Positions 46,226 to 55,467 of a stretch of 64,000 bases of DNA are shown here, in pieces (positions within the stretch are counted from its first letter, which is position 1; the number at the start of each line of letters is the position of its first letter). The DNA comes from Gilvimarinus sp. 2_MG-2023 (GTDB taxonomy: Bacteria; Pseudomonadota; Gammaproteobacteria; Pseudomonadales; Cellvibrionaceae). The stretch lies in contig NZ_JAUOQM010000047.1 of NCBI RefSeq assembly GCF_030547685.1, forward strand, positions 1 to 64,000, read 5' to 3'. The notes under the pieces were generated by a model. It ran no database searches, was not told the origin of the DNA, and was given only the letters and a program-made list of their open reading frames with translations. Both the position numbers and the translations under genes were made by a program.

Positions 46226-46861
46226 ATGTCATCCATACCCCGCCTTACACTATTGACCAGTACCCTATTGGCCATGACAGCCTGCTCAACCCTCAGTAAA
46301 GACGAGTGTCTAAACGCAGACTGGCACTTGATTGGACTGGAAGATGGCTCCCGTGGCTACGAGGTCAGCCGTATTGGATCGCACCGAGAGGCTTGCGCCA
46401 AAGTGGGTGTTGTGCCTAATTTAACCCATTACCGGGCCGGTCTAAATGAAGGCTATCAATCCTACTGCGCTGCGGCCAATGGCTACGCCGTCGGGCTGGC
46501 CGGAGGACAATACAAAAATGTCTGCCAAAACAAAGATGCTCAAGACTTTGTCAGTGCCTATCAGCACGGTCGCGATCTCTACCGTCTGCAACAATCCCTG
46601 CAGAACTTGAATCAATTGATTGCCGACTACAACAACACCATCGATAGTCTACTGAATGATAATGCTGTGCTTGAGGAGCAACTGGTGCATCGCGCACGCA
46701 CACCGACCGAGCGTCAACAGTTGTTAAACTCCATCAAGAATAATGAACAAGAAGCCGCCGAACTGGCGCAAAGTATTATTTATTCGGAGCGCGAACGCGC
46801 GGTTTTAGCGCAAGACTTGGCTGATCTGGAAGCCTACCACCGCCAACTGGGTTATCAATAG
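46226..46861 (+). CDS. DUF2799 lipoprotein
   Basis: The 211-residue reading from the ATG has a lipobox LAMTAC (Cys at about residue 20) and the DUF2799 pattern CLNADWHLIGLEDGSRG, HREACAKVGVVPNLTHYRAGLNEGYQSYC. The C-terminal half is helical and charged with a coiled-coil character (LQQSLQNLNQLIADYNNTIDSLL). DUF2799 members are outer-membrane lipoproteins of unknown function. It is divergent from cpxP and could belong to the Cpx response. A GGGAAG lies before the ATG. Confidence 0.75.
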   Translation: MSSIPRLTLLTSTLLAMTACSTLSKDECLNADWHLIGLEDGSRGYEVSRIGSHREACAKVGVVPNLTHYRAGLNEGYQSYCAAANGYAVGLAGGQYKNVCQNKDAQDFVSAYQHGRDLYRLQQSLQNLNQLIADYNNTIDSLLNDNAVLEEQLVHRARTPTERQQLLNSIKNNEQEAAELAQSIIYSERERAVLAQDLADLEAYHRQLGYQ

Positions 46862-46919
46862 ATAGCCCGTATGAGAAAGGCTGTGGTCACACTGGTAAAC
46901 CAGTTTTATCACGTCACCA

Positions 46920-48626
46920 TTAAAAGTGGCGTTTAGCTTTTATCAATATCTGATAATCGTCGATGCCGTCTCTTTCTGTGATTGGGGTGGCGATATCGAG
47001 ATGAACAACATTGCCCACCCGTACTTTACTGGAGCTCAATCTAAGCCCTAGACCAAAATTAGCCAGCATATGGTTATTGTTATTATCCGGTCCTTCCCAA
47101 GCCTTTCCCGCCTCCAAAAATGCCACCGCGCCCACCCGTATTAAATTAAACCAGTGCCAGTCGGAGTAATAGCGACGCTCCAGGGTTGCCAGCATTCGCT
47201 TTTTACCGCGCTGAAAAGAGGTGGGGTAACCACGCATGCCCTCTATGCCGCCCAAGGTCAGCTCTTCATGCTGCGCCAAGTCTTGCCCAACATCGTAAGA
47301 TATACTGGTGTACCAGCGGTTTTTGGAGCTCTGCATATAATTATAGGAGACTTCACTGGACCAGACCGAACTGTCGTAATCTTCGCTGTTCATATGGTCA
47401 CGCCCATTCACCCCTAGATACACTCGCAATAGGTGAGCATCGTCGACACTAAAGATATGCTGATAATTACCTAAATAACGCACCACATCGCCGTGGCGAC
47501 CGGGTTCAGCCTCGCCATAGCCCATACGGAAACCAAATGTGATACCGAGAGGGACATCTTCGGTGCGCTGTATTTGATTTAAATTACGATAAACCGCGTA
47601 GCGATCTTCTAAGTACTGATATTCCAGCCAGGGATAACTCGCTTTCCGGTCTTCGGGGATACCCAAATCGGTGGTGTCTTTATTAGGGAAAAAATGATCT
47701 TCTTCGATGCTATAACCGACCAGCAGTCGCTGTGTTGAGCGTTTCGTCGTGAAAATCGAGTGGCCATAAAACACCTGTTGCAGGCCACGCTCGTGCTGAT
47801 AACTGTTTACCTCATCGCCTTTAGAGCGAATAATCTCGGCCTCGGTGACGTCACTGTAGAGAATGCCAGCAGACCAAGGCGTATGGCGCGAAAAAAATGG
47901 ACGCTCCAACTGCACAATAGCGTTTTTGCCATCGGAGTTATCGGAATAAGATAATTGTGTTGACCAACGCGAGCTCAATATATGATCGGTCTGCAATGAA
48001 TAGCGAACACCGGTGCGATCGGCTTCTTGATCGTAGCCAATCGAAAAGCTGGTACCGCTGCCCATGATATTGTCATCACTGATGCCGATACCAGTGGTCG
48101 CGTCGCCCCCGCTGTGACTAAAAGAGGCGTCTATCTCTAACGACCAACTATCGCGGGTCACCACCACCAAATCCACCGTTCCCTGACACACCCGCTCTGG
48201 CAGGATAAACGCACCAGTTAAATATTCACGGCGACGCAATAAACGCTCGCTTTCCTGAATCACATCGGGGTCTAGGGTGTCGCCTTCGGCGAACAATATC
48301 TGGCTGGAGACAACATACTCTTTGGTATTAATATGCAGGTTGTTCAGAAATCGATAAATACTCTTATTTTCATCCGGGTCGTTTTCATCGAACACCCCTA
48401 CCCGCTTATAGCGAATACTGCGGATGATCCGACCCTTTAACGCTTCGATATCGGTGGTATCGAGGCGGCTGCCGCCTTTAAAGCGATCCATGGCTCGACT
48501 GGCGAAATCGACGTTATAACAGCTCTCCTCCTGTGCGCCAGCCTGGGCCATGGGTAGACAAAGCAATATGCCAAAGATGAGGCGCACCAGCGGCGCAAGT
48601 GTCAATGTACAGCGCATAAATTCCAT
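46920..48626 (-). CDS. Omp85-like outer-membrane protein with POTRA region
   Basis: The 568-residue protein has a signal peptide (to AGAQ), an N-terminal region resembling a short POTRA segment (RIIRSIRYKRVGVFDENDPDE, GDTLDPDVIQESERLLRRREYLTGAF), and a C-terminal 16-strand barrel of BamA/TamA type with the lid-lock motif GIEGMRGYP in the L6 loop and AVAFLEAGKAW near the C-terminus, ending with an aromatic RHF. It may secrete or insert proteins or fold a surface protein. No two-partner exoprotein gene is adjacent. It lies on the minus strand, with its stop facing the DUF2799 gene. Confidence 0.7.
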   Translation of the reverse strand: MEFMRCTLTLAPLVRLIFGILLCLPMAQAGAQEESCYNVDFASRAMDRFKGGSRLDTTDIEALKGRIIRSIRYKRVGVFDENDPDENKSIYRFLNNLHINTKEYVVSSQILFAEGDTLDPDVIQESERLLRRREYLTGAFILPERVCQGTVDLVVVTRDSWSLEIDASFSHSGGDATTGIGISDDNIMGSGTSFSIGYDQEADRTGVRYSLQTDHILSSRWSTQLSYSDNSDGKNAIVQLERPFFSRHTPWSAGILYSDVTEAEIIRSKGDEVNSYQHERGLQQVFYGHSIFTTKRSTQRLLVGYSIEEDHFFPNKDTTDLGIPEDRKASYPWLEYQYLEDRYAVYRNLNQIQRTEDVPLGITFGFRMGYGEAEPGRHGDVVRYLGNYQHIFSVDDAHLLRVYLGVNGRDHMNSEDYDSSVWSSEVSYNYMQSSKNRWYTSISYDVGQDLAQHEELTLGGIEGMRGYPTSFQRGKKRMLATLERRYYSDWHWFNLIRVGAVAFLEAGKAWEGPDNNNNHMLANFGLGLRLSSSKVRVGNVVHLDIATPITERDGIDDYQILIKAKRHF

Positions 48627-48775
48627 GCATAGCAGCCAGCGAACGGCCTAGCATTACTCCCAACCAATTACTTCCCAATTACTCACCGGGGCCCAGAAAT
48701 TCAAGATTAACACGGTGAAACATCCGCGCCATATAAAAATGTAAAATCTCTGTCTTCGGCAGGAACTTTATAGGC

Positions 48776-49564
48776 TTAGTGATGGTGGTGATGTGAGTGA
48801 GGCTCGTGCGAGCTGGCAGACGAGGCCTGCTCACTGGATGAGGTGTGCTCAGGGCCCGATTCTTCAGTACTATGCTGGTGTTGGTGGTGCGCATGATCGC
48901 CACCCAGAGTGCCGTAAACCGTCCAGGCTGCAAAAAGCAATAATAGCAAGGCTGCGCCTCCGCGCACCCAGCGCGAGCGAATAGCGCGCAGTACAGGCTC
49001 AGCTAGGGTAGCCGCCAAAGCTACGGCCGGCAAAGTGCCCAAACCAAAGCCCAACATAAACAGAGCGCCCGAGCCCGGTCCCGGCTGGGTCAAGGCATAA
49101 CTGAGCGCGGTGTATACCAAACCACAGGGCAACCAACCCCACAAGCCACCTAATGCCAGCGCCGCCGGCACACTGCGCACAGGCATAAAACGTTTACCGA
49201 AAGGTTGCACCCAACGCCAAAGCCACTGACCTGCTCGCTCCAAACGGGTTAACCCGCGCCAAAGATCGGTTATATACAACGCCATTGCCACCAGTAAAAC
49301 GGCCGCCAATAATCGCAGGGCTGGGCCAGCCCCCATAGCAATTAGCCCCTCAGCAAACAACCCCGCCAGAGCACCCATAAGGCAATAACTTGCGATACGC
49401 CCCAGATTGTAGGCGAGAATAATTCGCAAGCGTTTAGTGGCTGAGGCCTTTTCGATGGCCATGGTAAGCGCGCCCATAATGCCACCACACATGGCCAGAC
49501 AGTGACTGCTGCTAAAAAAGCCCAGGCTGAGGGCAACCAAAAAACTGGCAAAGTCCGTAGGCAT
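48776..49564 (-). CDS. TauE/SafE-family membrane protein next to ccoS
   Basis: The 262-residue protein has six or more helices with the TauE/SafE pattern: SLGFFSSSHCLAMCGGIMGAL near the N-terminus, WLPCGLVYTALSYAL and MLGFGLGTLPAVALA. The last 40 residues are an unusual His/Ser/Glu-rich tail ending in a run of histidines. Proteins of this group follow ccoS in many gammaproteobacteria and are thought to assist copper or maturation steps for cbb3 oxidase. The His tail would bind metal. The ATG at 49564 or a GTG at 49573 may be the start, the latter overlapping ccoS. Confidence 0.75.
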   Translation of the reverse strand: MPTDFASFLVALSLGFFSSSHCLAMCGGIMGALTMAIEKASATKRLRIILAYNLGRIASYCLMGALAGLFAEGLIAMGAGPALRLLAAVLLVAMALYITDLWRGLTRLERAGQWLWRWVQPFGKRFMPVRSVPAALALGGLWGWLPCGLVYTALSYALTQPGPGSGALFMLGFGLGTLPAVALAATLAEPVLRAIRSRWVRGGAALLLLLFAAWTVYGTLGGDHAHHQHQHSTEESGPEHTSSSEQASSASSHEPHSHHHHH

Positions 49565-49569
49565 GAAGA

Positions 49570-49761
49570 TCACTTAGGTGTCTTGTTGTTGTCAGTGGCT
49601 GACTTTTTAACGGCGGGCTTACGATCATCATCGAACAGGATTCGGTGAGCTTCGGTATCAAGATTGTCGTACTGACCCGATTGAATCGCCCAGAGCAACA
49701 CGCGAATCGCGATGGCGACAAAAACTAAAGCAATAGGGATAAGAAAAAACAGACTATTCAC
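49570..49761 (-). CDS. ccoS: cbb3 oxidase assembly protein CcoS
   Basis: The 63-residue protein has one N-terminal helix (LFFLIPIALVFVAIAIRVLLWAI) and the conserved family segment GQYDNLDTEAHRILFDDD. CcoS is required for cofactor insertion into the CcoN subunit. It begins at GTG with AGGTG upstream, follows ccoI and overlaps the TauE/SafE-like gene if that starts at its GTG. Confidence 0.93.
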   Translation of the reverse strand: MNSLFFLIPIALVFVAIAIRVLLWAIQSGQYDNLDTEAHRILFDDDRKPAVKKSATDNNKTPK

Positions 49762-49813
49762 ACTAACACCTGTGTTTCAGACGGTTACCTGTGATTCAAA
49801 CAATGCAGCGCTA

Positions 49814-52210
49814 TTAGGACCAGCGCGCTAATCGCATAGCGTTGAGCACAACAATCAAAGAGCTTGCCGTCATACCAATGGCGGCCGCCCAAGGGGTGAC
49901 TAGACCACAAGCGGCTAAGGGCAACGCTATGGCATTGTACAACAATGACAACGTCAGATTTTGCCGAATCACTTTTCGAGTTTGAGCCGCTTTTTCAAAG
50001 GTATCACTGATCGGATCAAGACTATCAGCCAACAGCAACACATCGGCGTGGGTGGCCGCTAGCTCTGAGGCTTGCGCCATAGCAAAGGACACGTCCGCCT
50101 TTGCCAATACTGGCACATCATTTATGCCGTCACCAATCATGGCCACTGTATCACCTCGGTCTTGGCAAGTGGCTAAATGCGACAATTTGTCCTCCGGCGT
50201 GGCGCTGCTGCGGTAGGTGTTTATGTTCAGCTGTGTCGCTACCCGTTCAACGTTGGCCGGGGCATCGCCACTGAGCAATTCGGTCTGTAAATCGAGGCTC
50301 GAAAGGCGATGCAACAGTGTTGACGCTTCATCACGAATTGGATCATTTAGCGTTACCTTGGCCAGCTGCCCCACCTCGTCACTTAATGACAACTGCAGCC
50401 CCTGTGTGGAGGTTGGCTGCGCACCGCTTACGGCGGCAAAATCAAAACGGCCAAATCGGTAGTGCTTGCCGTCTATTACCCCTTCCACACCTGCGCCCAA
50501 ATGCTGCTGAATATCAGTGGCTTTCAGCTGGTGACGCCACGTATTAAAAGCATTGGCAATCGGGTGACGACTCCCCTCTTCCAGTGCGGCTATTACCGCT
50601 AACAAATACTCTTTATTTTCGCCCTGTCGTACCACTTCAAGCTGATCCAAGGACATTCGCCCGGTGGTCAGAGTGCCGGTTTTATCGAGCAACACCCGGT
50701 CGATATGGGGCAGGGTTTCCAACACATGACCGCGAGTAATCAAAACGCCCCGCTTGCGCAAGGCCTCGGTGGCGGTGGTTAACGCAGTGGGCATGGCTAA
50801 AGCTAAGGCGCAGGGGCAAGTAACAACCAATACCGATAGCGCCACCCAGAGCGCTCGGCTGCTATCGAGCCAAGACCAAACCGCAAACACCGCCAGACAA
50901 ACCAACAACACCCCAGCGACAAAATAGCGCGCCACCCGGTCGGCCAAAGCCAGTTGCTGAGGTTTATCCGCCTCGGCCTGTTGGATCAGGCGCTCCACCG
51001 CAGACAATCGAGTGCCACTGCCCACTGATTCCACTGTTATTTCAATAGGTGAGTCTATATTTTCGCTACCAGCGATTACTGTCGACCCAGCCGCCTTAGC
51101 CACTGGGGTCGATTCGCCGGTGATAAACGCCTCATTGACGCTGGTGCTGCCACTGAGTACGACCCCATCGGCGCAAATATTTTGTCCGGCATCTATACGA
51201 ACCCTGTCACCACAACTAATCTGACGCACCGCAACTTGTACCCACGCCCCCTCTTGCCAGCGAGTAGCCACAGCGGGGATCAACTGCGCCACATTGCTGC
51301 GTCCGATACGACTGCGTGCCCGCGAGCGCATTTCTAAATAGCGCCCCACCAATAATAAAAAAACAAACATGGCGATGGATTCAAAATAGACATCGCCCTG
51401 TTTGGTTACGGTGGCCCAAAGGCTGGCTCCAAACCCAAGGATTATCGCTAATGATACCGGAACATCCATCACCAATTGCCCCGCGCGCAAGCTGCGCCAA
51501 GCTGCGCGAAAAAAAGGCTGTGCACTGAATAAAACCACGGGAGTAGATAACAACAAGCTTAACCAGCGCAATACGATTTGCCACTGATCAGCTGCACCGG
51601 TATACAGCCCCACTGCGACCATGCCGGCCTGCATCATGCCAAAGCCGGCCACGCCTAAACGCATTAAGGCGAGGCGGTTTTCACGCTGTTCCAGTTTCAC
51701 TTGCGCTTCATCGGTAGCCGGGTGCGGCTGATAACCGATTAAAGCCAGCTGCTGCATAATATCGCTCAGTTCTACCACATCTGGCTCAAAAACTATTTGC
51801 GCCCTAAAACTGGTGACATTAATCCGCACCGACTCCACGCCATCAATGGCCAGTAAATGTTTTTCAATCAGCCAGGTGCACGCAGCGCAGGTAATACCCT
51901 GTAACAGTAAATTGGCTTGGTTTTGCTGACGAGAAAGTGGCAACACAAACTCAGATTGAACATCGGGGTCGTTATAAATTTGGTAGTCTGAACTGGTCGA
52001 TTGATCCGTAGGCTTTTGGCTGCTGGCCTGGCGATATTGGTAAAATCGACTGAGGCCGCCATCGGCAATAGCCGTAGCCACCGCCTGGCAGCCTGGGCAG
52101 CACATTAATCGCTCTACCCCATCTATCTCCACGGGGTAATGCTCAAGGCGAGGCAACGGTAAACCGCAGTGGTAACAATCGTTTGGGGTTACTGTACTGG
52201 CTTCAGGCAT
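49814..52210 (-). CDS. ccoI: Copper-transporting P-type ATPase CcoI
   Basis: CcoI exports copper for cbb3 oxidase maturation. The 798-residue P1B-type ATPase has an N-terminal Cys-rich region (CYHCGLPLPRLEHYPVEIDG, CCPGCQAVA), a heavy-metal-associated domain with GITCAACTWLIE, then the transmembrane CPC motif (TCPCALALAMP), the phosphorylation site DKTGTLT, the actuator TGES and the hinge MIGDGINDVPVLAKA. It lies between ccoH and ccoS in the usual ccoGHIS order. Confidence 0.96.
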   Translation of the reverse strand: MPEASTVTPNDCYHCGLPLPRLEHYPVEIDGVERLMCCPGCQAVATAIADGGLSRFYQYRQASSQKPTDQSTSSDYQIYNDPDVQSEFVLPLSRQQNQANLLLQGITCAACTWLIEKHLLAIDGVESVRINVTSFRAQIVFEPDVVELSDIMQQLALIGYQPHPATDEAQVKLEQRENRLALMRLGVAGFGMMQAGMVAVGLYTGAADQWQIVLRWLSLLLSTPVVLFSAQPFFRAAWRSLRAGQLVMDVPVSLAIILGFGASLWATVTKQGDVYFESIAMFVFLLLVGRYLEMRSRARSRIGRSNVAQLIPAVATRWQEGAWVQVAVRQISCGDRVRIDAGQNICADGVVLSGSTSVNEAFITGESTPVAKAAGSTVIAGSENIDSPIEITVESVGSGTRLSAVERLIQQAEADKPQQLALADRVARYFVAGVLLVCLAVFAVWSWLDSSRALWVALSVLVVTCPCALALAMPTALTTATEALRKRGVLITRGHVLETLPHIDRVLLDKTGTLTTGRMSLDQLEVVRQGENKEYLLAVIAALEEGSRHPIANAFNTWRHQLKATDIQQHLGAGVEGVIDGKHYRFGRFDFAAVSGAQPTSTQGLQLSLSDEVGQLAKVTLNDPIRDEASTLLHRLSSLDLQTELLSGDAPANVERVATQLNINTYRSSATPEDKLSHLATCQDRGDTVAMIGDGINDVPVLAKADVSFAMAQASELAATHADVLLLADSLDPISDTFEKAAQTRKVIRQNLTLSLLYNAIALPLAACGLVTPWAAAIGMTASSLIVVLNAMRLARWS

Positions 52211-52251
52211 AACGCCGCTTACTCATTCCGCGCTTATTCGAGTGCACAAAA

Positions 52252-52803
52252 TTACGGCTGTGCGGCTGAAGATGACGCCGTAACCGAAGGGCTAAATGTC
52301 CAGCGCTGATCGCGCGTAAAATTCATCTCACCTTTAAGGCGCCATGGCGCTTCGTTGCGATTTTGTTCACCAACCGGCACCAATGTTAAGTACCAGTGCT
52401 GATCACTATTGGGAACGCTGGCGGTATACTGGTTGGCACCTGTTTTGGTGGCTGTTACGGATAAGTCTTGAGTTTCATCCACCGGATGATCAAGCCACAA
52501 GACCAGTGCTTCTGGGTGTGGAATCATCGGTGAATGCAACACCAGCTGTAGCTGTTCATTGTTACTTTGCCAAACAATATCAACACTTAATTGCCAGTTG
52601 GCCGCGCGCTTATCTTGGGCGAGAGACTGATTAATCATTCGCCCTTCTTTGTAATAATTATCGATAACCGTATCATCAGCCATTTTTACAGCGACAGTGA
52701 CAAAAGAAAGCGTCACTATCACCACCACGATTAATGGCGTAAGTACAAACCAAGCCCAAGGTTCTTTATACCAGGGTTGTCCTTCTTTCACATCGTTTGA
52801 CAT
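52252..52803 (-). CDS. ccoH: cbb3 oxidase accessory protein CcoH (FixH family)
   Basis: CcoH/FixH is a single-helix accessory protein of cbb3 oxidase. The 183-residue protein has an N-terminal transmembrane helix (WFVLTPLIVVVIVTLSFVTVAVKM) after a short cytoplasmic part with WYKEPWAW, and a periplasmic beta-domain (YYKEGRMINQSLAQDKRAANWQL and ALVLWLDHPVDE). The ATG shares the TGATG overlap with ccoG. It precedes ccoI by about 40 bp. Confidence 0.92.
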   Translation of the reverse strand: MSNDVKEGQPWYKEPWAWFVLTPLIVVVIVTLSFVTVAVKMADDTVIDNYYKEGRMINQSLAQDKRAANWQLSVDIVWQSNNEQLQLVLHSPMIPHPEALVLWLDHPVDETQDLSVTATKTGANQYTASVPNSDQHWYLTLVPVGEQNRNEAPWRLKGEMNFTRDQRWTFSPSVTASSSAAQP

Positions 52804-54233
52804 CAATACTCTCTTAAAGGTGGCCCAATAAAGCTGGTGGTGTGCTGGGTAGTTAAGTTTTGATCATCTAGAGAGGTGACCGTTAGCGTTATTTGCGTTT
52901 CTACATCTTGTAGTGCTTTGCGCTCAACGGCCACTCGCATAGGAAAGGTGAAGACCTCGCCAGATTCGACTTCTAACGCCTTGTAACCCTGTACCCGGAA
53001 AGGGTAATCCCCGCTCACTTCGACAGCATAACGATGCGCCTGACCATCCATGTTATTAATTTTTAAGGTATAAACGTTTTGTACGTCCTTACCACTGATG
53101 CGGTACATTCTTACCCCGCGGTCACGCAGTAATTCCATTCCCAGTGGCGTGCGGGTAGAAATGTTGTACACAAATACGCTGACCATCACCAACAGCACCA
53201 AAAGATAACCAATAAAACGTGGCCGTAATACATGGGTTTTACCGTTTTCCACGGCATCTTCTGTGGTAAAGCTGATCAAGCCGCGAGGATAATCCATTTT
53301 ATCCATCACGGTGTTACAGGCATCGACACATAACCCGCAATCAATACATTCAGACTGCATACCTTCTCGGATATCGATATCCACTGGGCAAACCTGTACG
53401 CACCACGAGCAATCAATGCAGTCCCCCAACCCTTGGGCTTTATAATCATCCCCAGGCTTGCGAGGGCCTCGTTTCTCACCGCGCACATAATTGTAAAATA
53501 CCGTGAGCGTATCCGTATCGTACATAACTGCCTGAAATCGAGCGTAAGGGCACATATATTTGCACACCTGTTCACGCAAAAAACCGGCATTAATAAACGT
53601 TGCTGCGGTAAAGAAAAACACCCAAAAAGCGGCCGCTGGGTGTGCATCCAAGGTGACCAACCCAACAATTAACTCGCGAATAGGAACGAAATACCCAATA
53701 AAAGTAAGGGCCGTTATCAATGCGATGAGAAACCAAAGGCCAAAGGTCGCTCCCTTTTTCAACACCTTTTCAAGCGACCAAGGCGCAGCATCCAATTTTA
53801 TCCGTTTGTTGCGATCCCCTTGGCAAAAGTACTCGACAAAAATGAACATTTGCGTCCAGACTGTTTGCGGGCAAGTAAATCCGCACCAAACCCGCCCCAC
53901 CAAGACCGTTACCGTGAACAATAAAAATGCACTGATAATCAGCAACCAGGCCAAATACATGCCATCGTGCGGCCAAAAAGTTGTCCACAAGACATGGAAT
54001 TTTCGTTCGGGCAAATCAAAGAGAATGGCCGGTCGGCTATCGATCATTAACCACGGCAGAAGGATAAAACCGGCAATCAACGGTAGGCCTGTATAACGGC
54101 GGAGCTTTTGGTAAAAACCAGTTATACGACGAGTGTAGATTTTGTCTTCCGCTTCGTACAAATTAACGTAACGAATACCACTGTCATCGGAAGACTCATC
54201 ACTGGGGGTATTGCGGGGGGTATCTTGATTCAC
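52803..54233 (-). CDS. ccoG: cbb3 oxidase accessory protein CcoG (cupric reductase)
   Basis: CcoG reduces Cu(II) for loading into cbb3. The 476-residue protein has several membrane helices with the conserved WCGFTCPQTVWTQMFIFVE, REQVCKYMCPYARFQ, and two ferredoxin motifs CIDCSWCVQVCPVDIDIREG and CIDCGLCVDACNTVMDKMDYPRG, and a C-terminal periplasmic Ig-like domain. It starts at GTG with an AGGAG 5 nt upstream; the longer frame begins at TTG with no support. An 18-bp hairpin separates it from ccoP. Confidence 0.94.
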   Translation of the reverse strand: MNQDTPRNTPSDESSDDSGIRYVNLYEAEDKIYTRRITGFYQKLRRYTGLPLIAGFILLPWLMIDSRPAILFDLPERKFHVLWTTFWPHDGMYLAWLLIISAFLLFTVTVLVGRVWCGFTCPQTVWTQMFIFVEYFCQGDRNKRIKLDAAPWSLEKVLKKGATFGLWFLIALITALTFIGYFVPIRELIVGLVTLDAHPAAAFWVFFFTAATFINAGFLREQVCKYMCPYARFQAVMYDTDTLTVFYNYVRGEKRGPRKPGDDYKAQGLGDCIDCSWCVQVCPVDIDIREGMQSECIDCGLCVDACNTVMDKMDYPRGLISFTTEDAVENGKTHVLRPRFIGYLLVLLVMVSVFVYNISTRTPLGMELLRDRGVRMYRISGKDVQNVYTLKINNMDGQAHRYAVEVSGDYPFRVQGYKALEVESGEVFTFPMRVAVERKALQDVETQITLTVTSLDDQNLTTQHTTSFIGPPLREY

Positions 54234-54263
54234 ACAGACTCCTCGAACGATCGGGGTCAAATC

Positions 54264-54302
54264 TCCGGAAAATTCTGCGACTGTGTCGCAAAATTTTCCG
54301 GA
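54264..54302. terminator. 18-bp hairpin between ccoP and ccoG
   Basis: TCCGGAAAATTCTGCGAC, loop TGT, then its complement with one mismatch. It lies about 30 bp past ccoP on the minus strand and is followed by no real T run, so it may act as a terminator, a processing barrier or a stabilising 3' end for ccoNOQP. Confidence 0.75.
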
Positions 54303-54333
54303 CTAATGGCATAATCAATCGGCCACTACGCTT

Positions 54334-55248
54334 TTAGTCTTGATCCTCATAGGGCAGCGACAAGCTGTATACATAAGCCGCCAATAGATGGATGCGACTT
54401 TCTTTTAACAACTCTTGTTGTGCGGGCATAACGCCGTTACGACCTTCGCGTAAAGTCTGGCGAATACCGCTGGGCTCACCACTGTACAGCCAAATATCAT
54501 CGGTCAGATTAGGTGCACCTAACATTGGATTGCCGGTAGCATCTGCTCCGTGGCAAGCAACGCAATTGCGCTTAAAGTGCTCAGCACCAACGAGAGCCAT
54601 TTGTTCATCGTGCTCACGCCCAGATAAACTCAGAACATACTCAGTAGTTTGTGCAATACCTTCATCACCCAAGATCGCAGCCCAGGGTGGCATTGCGGCT
54701 TTACGCCCCTGTACGATGGTTTCTTTAATTTTCTCTGGGCTACCGCCCCAAATCCAATCGTTATCAGTCAAGTTGGGGAAGCCATGATTACCACCGCCAT
54801 CGGCGCCATGACACACGGCGCAGTTATTGGCAAAAAGACGCAAACCCATTTTCATAGCGTCTTGATCTTGCGCTAGCGTTTCAATCGGCATGGCATTGTA
54901 TTTACCAAATTGCTCGGCGTAGCGTGCATCAGCTTTTTGCTGATGTCTTTTCAGCTCTAACTCTTGGGTCCAGCCACCGGGGTAGAAGCCTTTAAAGCTA
55001 CCTAAACCCGGATAAATCATTAGGTAGACACCGGCAAAGATAAAAGTGGCGATAAACATTTTAAACCACCAGCGCGGCAACGGATTGTCGTATTCTTCAA
55101 TGCCGTCATACACATGACCGGTGGTTCGATTCTCCGGCGTTTCATCATCTCGCACAGCTACCTTGCGATTGGCCAACAAAACCCATAACACCAACACTAA
55201 ATTGGTCAGGGTTAGGCCGATAATCCAAAGGCTCCAAAAAGTACTCAT
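54334..55248 (-). CDS. ccoP: cbb3 oxidase dihaem subunit CcoP
   Basis: CcoP (304 residues) carries two c-type haems that relay electrons to CcoN. An N-terminal membrane helix and a second one (MFIATFIFAGVYLMIYPGLG) lead to two periplasmic cytochrome c domains with CAVCHGADGGG and CVACHGADATG. The second half has the GEPSGIRQTLREGRNGVMPAQ distal Met segment. The ATG at 55248 is used; the reading from 55254 starts at a TTG that overlaps the ccoQ stop. Confidence 0.96.
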   Translation of the reverse strand: MSTFWSLWIIGLTLTNLVLVLWVLLANRKVAVRDDETPENRTTGHVYDGIEEYDNPLPRWWFKMFIATFIFAGVYLMIYPGLGSFKGFYPGGWTQELELKRHQQKADARYAEQFGKYNAMPIETLAQDQDAMKMGLRLFANNCAVCHGADGGGNHGFPNLTDNDWIWGGSPEKIKETIVQGRKAAMPPWAAILGDEGIAQTTEYVLSLSGREHDEQMALVGAEHFKRNCVACHGADATGNPMLGAPNLTDDIWLYSGEPSGIRQTLREGRNGVMPAQQELLKESRIHLLAAYVYSLSLPYEDQD

Positions 55249-55250
55249 AA

Positions 55251-55466
55251 TCAATCCCGCCTAGCTACATCATCGGTCGATGAATCGGTTTCATCTACTT
55301 CATTGTCATCGTTGTTAGTGACGTCATCGCCTTCATCAGCAAAGGGTAAGTTCGCAGCATCATCGAAACGCTTACGCCGTTTTGGGGCAAACGCCCACCA
55401 GCAAACACCGGCGAAAGCGATGGCCATCAGTACCGTGCTAATGGCCCCCAACATCCCTTTATCCAT
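55251..55466 (-). CDS. ccoQ: cbb3 oxidase subunit CcoQ
   Basis: CcoQ (71 residues from the ATG with AGGAG upstream) is a one-helix stabilising subunit: DKGMLGAISTVLMAIAFAGVCWWAFAP followed by KRRKRFDDAANLPFADE, the family signature, and an acidic tail. It lies between ccoO and ccoP. Confidence 0.92.
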   Translation of the reverse strand: MDKGMLGAISTVLMAIAFAGVCWWAFAPKRRKRFDDAANLPFADEGDDVTNNDDNEVDETDSSTDDVARRD

Positions 55467-55467
55467 G

